Shown one piece after another: positions 61,264-64,000 of a stretch of 64,000 bases of DNA. The stretch comes from Roseateles hydrophilus (lineage in GTDB: Bacteria > Pseudomonadota > Gammaproteobacteria > Burkholderiales > Burkholderiaceae_C): contig NZ_JAPPUY010000004.1 of NCBI RefSeq assembly GCF_026712245.1, positions 1 to 64,000 on the forward strand. Reading direction: 5' to 3'. The notes under the pieces were generated by a model. That model ran no database searches, had not been told where the DNA came from, and saw only the letters and a program-made list of their open reading frames with translations. The position numbers were made by a program, and so were the translations under genes. Numbering within the stretch: the first letter of the stretch is position 1; each line of letters opens with the position of its first letter.

Positions 61264-62049
61264 TCAGCCGAAGCGGCCGGTGATGTAGTCCTCGGTGTCC
61301 TTGCGCTTGGGCTTCATGAAGAGCTCCGCGGTCGGGCCGAATTCGATGAGGTCGCCGAGGTACATGTAGGCCGTGTAGTCCGAGCAACGCGCGGCCTGCT
61401 GCATGTTGTGGGTCACGATGGCCACGGTGTAGTCGCTCTTGAGCTCGTGAATGAGCTCCTCGATCTTGCCGGTGGAGATCGGGTCCAGCGCCGAGCAAGG
61501 CTCGTCGAGCAGCAGCACCTCGGGCTTGATGGCGATGCCGCGCGCAATGCACAGACGCTGCTGCTGGCCGCCGGACAGGCCGGCGCCGCTCTGGTTGAGC
61601 TTGTCCTTCACCTCGGTCCAGAGGGCTGCCTTCTTCAGCGCCCATTCGACGCGCTCGTCCATCTCCACGCGCGGCAGCGTCTCGAACAGCTTCACGCCGA
61701 ACGCGATGTTGTCGTAGATGGACATGGGGAAGGGCGTTGGCTTCTGGAAGACCATGCCGACCTTGGCGCGGATCAGCGAGACGTCGTCCTTGCTGGACAG
61801 GATGTCCTCGCCGTCCAGCAGGATCTGGCCTTCAGCGCGCTGCTCGGGGTAGAGCTCGAACATGCGGTTCAGCGTGCGCAGCAGCGTGGACTTGCCACAG
61901 CCCGACGGGCCGATGAAGGCGGTGACCTTCTTCTCGGGGATGTCGAGGTTGATGTTCTTCAGCGCGTGGAAGCCGCCGTAGTAGAAGTTCAGGTTACGCA
62001 CCGACAACTTGGCGCGTTCACCCACGGGCGTATCGATCTTGGCGTCCAT
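61264..62049 (-). CDS. pstB: Phosphate ABC transporter ATPase PstB
   Basis: 261 residues. Walker [16 protein letters not shown], signature [16 protein letters not shown], Walker [16 protein letters not shown], and the H-loop [10 protein letters not shown]-terminal [20 protein letters not shown] is typical PstB. It lies 11 bp after pstA. Confidence 0.97.
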   Translation of the reverse strand: MDAKIDTPVGERAKLSVRNLNFYYGGFHALKNINLDIPEKKVTAFIGPSGCGKSTLLRTLNRMFELYPEQRAEGQILLDGEDILSSKDDVSLIRAKVGMVFQKPTPFPMSIYDNIAFGVKLFETLPRVEMDERVEWALKKAALWTEVKDKLNQSGAGLSGGQQQRLCIARGIAIKPEVLLLDEPCSALDPISTGKIEELIHELKSDYTVAIVTHNMQQAARCSDYTAYMYLGDLIEFGPTAELFMKPKRKDTEDYITGRFG

Positions 62050-62060
62050 GGTGGGAGTCC

Positions 62061-62924
62061 TTAGTGTTTGTTCTTGAAGAGCACGCGGGCCAGGATGTTC
62101 AGCAGCAGCACACCCAAGGTGATCAGGAAGACGCCGGCCCAGGCCAGCTTCTGCCAGTTTTCATACGGGCTCATCGCGAACTTGAAGATGGTGACCGGCA
62201 GGCTGGCCATCGGCGCACCGAGATCGCTGGTCCAGAACTGGTTGGACAGCGCAGTGAACAGCAGCGGTGCTGTCTCGCCGGACACGCGGGCCAGAGCCAG
62301 CAGGATGCCGGTGATGACGCCAGCGCGGGCAGCCTTCAGCGTGATGGACAGGATGACCTTCCACTTGGGCGTGCCCAGCGCGTAGGCCGCCTCGCGCAGC
62401 GCGTTGGGCACCAGGCTCAGCATGTTCTCCGTCGTGCGGATGACGACCGGGATGACCAGCAGCGCCAGCGCCAGCGAGCCCGCCATGCCGGAGAAACTCT
62501 TCATCTTGGCCACCACCATGGCGTAGACGAACAGGCCCACGACGATGGACGGCGCCGACAACAGGATGTCGTTGATGAAGCGAACCGCCGCGCCCAGCCA
62601 GTTCTTCTGGCCATATTCGGCGAGGTAGACGCCGGCCAGGATGCCCACCGGCGTACCCACCAGCGTGGCCAGGCCCACCATCATGAAGCTGCCGAAGATG
62701 GCATTGGCCAGGCCGCCGCCTTCGCCCTGCGGAGGCGGCGTCATCTCGGTGAACGTGGCCAGGCTCAGGCCACCGATGCCGAGCACGATGGTCTCGAACA
62801 GGATCCAGATCAGCCAGAACACGCCAAACGCCATGGCGCCCAGCGACAGGGTCAGCGCCACCGCGTTGACACGCTTGCGCTTCTTGTGCATCGCCAGGCG
62901 GCGAGCGTCGAGTGCGGTGCTCAT
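62061..62924 (-). CDS. pstA: Phosphate ABC transporter permease PstA
   Basis: 287 residues with six membrane spans and the inner-membrane EAA motif region ([20 protein letters not shown]). The N terminus is short and basic ([20 protein letters not shown]). Forms the channel with PstC. ATG overlaps the pstC stop (ATGA). Confidence 0.96.
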   Translation of the reverse strand: MSTALDARRLAMHKKRKRVNAVALTLSLGAMAFGVFWLIWILFETIVLGIGGLSLATFTEMTPPPQGEGGGLANAIFGSFMMVGLATLVGTPVGILAGVYLAEYGQKNWLGAAVRFINDILLSAPSIVVGLFVYAMVVAKMKSFSGMAGSLALALLVIPVVIRTTENMLSLVPNALREAAYALGTPKWKVILSITLKAARAGVITGILLALARVSGETAPLLFTALSNQFWTSDLGAPMASLPVTIFKFAMSPYENWQKLAWAGVFLITLGVLLLNILARVLFKNKH

Positions 62925-63943
62925 GAACGCGCTCCTTCGTTCTTCTTCAGACGGATCAGCAGCAGCTTGGAGATGGACAGCACCACGAAGGTGATCAGGA
63001 ACAGCACCAAGCCGAGGTACATCAGCGAGGCCTGATGCAGGCCCTCGCCAGCTTCGGCGAATTCGTTGGCCAGCGTGGACGTGATGCTGTTGGCGGCCTC
63101 AAACACCGACAGCGAATTGAGCTGGCTCATGTTGCCGATAACGAAGGTGACCGCCATCGTTTCACCCAGCGCACGCCCCAAGCCCAGCATGATGCCGCCC
63201 ACCACACCGGTCTTGGTGTAGGGCAGCACAACGCGGCTGACCACCTCCCAGGTCGTCGCGCCCAGGCCGTAGGCCGATTCCTTCAGCATGGGCGGTGTCA
63301 CCTCGAACACGTCACGCATCACCGAGGCGATGAACGGAATGATCATGATCGCCAGGATGATGCCGGCCGACAGGATGCCAATGCCCACCGGCGGCCCCGA
63401 GAACAGCGCGCCGAGATAGGGCACGCTGCCGAACATCGCCTGCAGCGGTTGCTGCACGAAGGTCGCCAGGATGGGGCCGAACACCAGCAGACCCCACATG
63501 CCGTAGACGATGGACGGCACGGCCGCCAGCAACTCGATGGCAATACCCAGCGGCCGCTTGAGCCAGCTGGGCGACAGCTCGGTCAGGAAGATGGCAATGC
63601 CAAAGCTGACCGGCACGGCAATGATCAGCGCGATGAACGAGCTGGCCAGCGTGCCGTAGATCATCACCAGGCCGCCGAACTTCTCCTGCACCGGGTCCCA
63701 TTCCGCGCTGGTCAGGAAGCCCAGCCCAAAAGCCTGCAGAGCCGGCGCGGCGCCAACGATGAGCGAGCCGATGATGCCCACCATCAGGGCCAGCGTCAGC
63801 CAGGCAGCACCTTGCGACAGCGCAGCAAACAAGGTGTCGGCCCAGGGGGCGACACGGCGACGTTGGGGTTTGGGGCTCATGGGCGACGTCTGCTGCTCAC
63901 TGCGGTCGATGCCGGCATCGCCGGCTGGGAGGATGGCTGCCAA
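62921..63943 (-). CDS. pstC: Phosphate ABC transporter permease PstC
   Basis: 340 residues if started at TTG 63943, which has a perfect AGGAGG four bases upstream; the in-frame ATG at 63880 ([10 protein letters not shown]) gives 319 residues but has no good ribosome site. Six spans ([20 protein letters not shown] and following) and the EAA-type loop [20 protein letters not shown]. Partner of PstA. The binding protein gene pstS would be expected upstream, beyond the window. Confidence 0.93.
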   Translation of the reverse strand: MAAILPAGDAGIDRSEQQTSPMSPKPQRRRVAPWADTLFAALSQGAAWLTLALMVGIIGSLIVGAAPALQAFGLGFLTSAEWDPVQEKFGGLVMIYGTLASSFIALIIAVPVSFGIAIFLTELSPSWLKRPLGIAIELLAAVPSIVYGMWGLLVFGPILATFVQQPLQAMFGSVPYLGALFSGPPVGIGILSAGIILAIMIIPFIASVMRDVFEVTPPMLKESAYGLGATTWEVVSRVVLPYTKTGVVGGIMLGLGRALGETMAVTFVIGNMSQLNSLSVFEAANSITSTLANEFAEAGEGLHQASLMYLGLVLFLITFVVLSISKLLLIRLKKNEGARS

Positions 63944-64000
63944 GTTGCCTCCTGAGGGTGGGGTCAAAGAATCGCGCTGTGGACATGGCAAAGCCCGGCC

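Noticed and set aside
1-64000. CRISPR arrays or long tandem repeats
   Set aside because: No regularly spaced direct repeats were noticed anywhere in the window.

Overview
The window is GC-rich, compactly coded DNA from a betaproteobacterium, most likely a Burkholderiales member of the Rubrivivax/Leptothrix/Roseateles type. That reading rests on gene content: the PrsT/PrsK/PrsR PEP-CTERM set, a CysB-type regulator, LptF/LptG, a type B L31 protein, the trxA-rho-rpmE2 order, and a pst-phoU-phoB-phoR block. It is an inference from families, not a database match.

Layout. 1-3154 is a nested mobile-element scar: a remnant of one IS3-family copy, a complete IS3-family copy with 27-bp inverted repeats, and inside that copy an IS110-family element of about 1.58 kb whose transposase is split by an in-frame TGA. 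3211-12491 is a PEP-CTERM/exopolysaccharide locus on the minus strand: a sugar-phosphate transferase, the kinase PrsK, the sigma-54 regulator PrsR, the TPR lipoprotein PrsT, and a PEP-CTERM protein with a textbook sigma-54 promoter. No exosortase gene is in the window. A 600-bp stretch without genes follows, then a branched-chain amino acid binding protein, holC, pepA and, divergently, lptF-lptG-cbiX-cysB. 19874-25114 holds a FimV-like protein, a Crp/Fnr regulator, an APH-type phosphotransferase, an unknown protein and a glutathione transferase.

25120-37660 is the most accessory-looking part, all on the minus strand and tightly packed. In transcription order it has a TonB-dependent receptor, beta-propeller phytase, small lipoprotein, molybdenum hydroxylase pair (2Fe-2S plus molybdopterin subunits), soxX-soxY-soxZ-soxA without soxB or soxCD, an MscS-type channel and a lone contractile-tail sheath protein. 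SoxY keeps its carrier cysteine but not the GGCGG arm. These genes may form one or two long transcripts.

37835-39774 encodes a membrane protein with a degenerate GGDEF domain (AGDRF) coupled to an AraC-type regulator. 39934-45512 is an NAD salvage locus (pncA-like, pncB, nadE, nadM-Nudix) divergent from an NrtR-type regulator, with a palindrome between them. Next come a His-rich exported protein, tRNA-Arg(TCT), an OPT transporter, tRNA-Pro(TGG), an AddA/AddB-like helicase-nuclease pair, trxA, rho, rpmE2 and a GT39-like membrane protein. The window ends with phoR, phoB, phoU, pstB, pstA and pstC, all on the minus strand. PhoB could link this block to the phytase locus, because a possible Pho box lies upstream of the TonB receptor.
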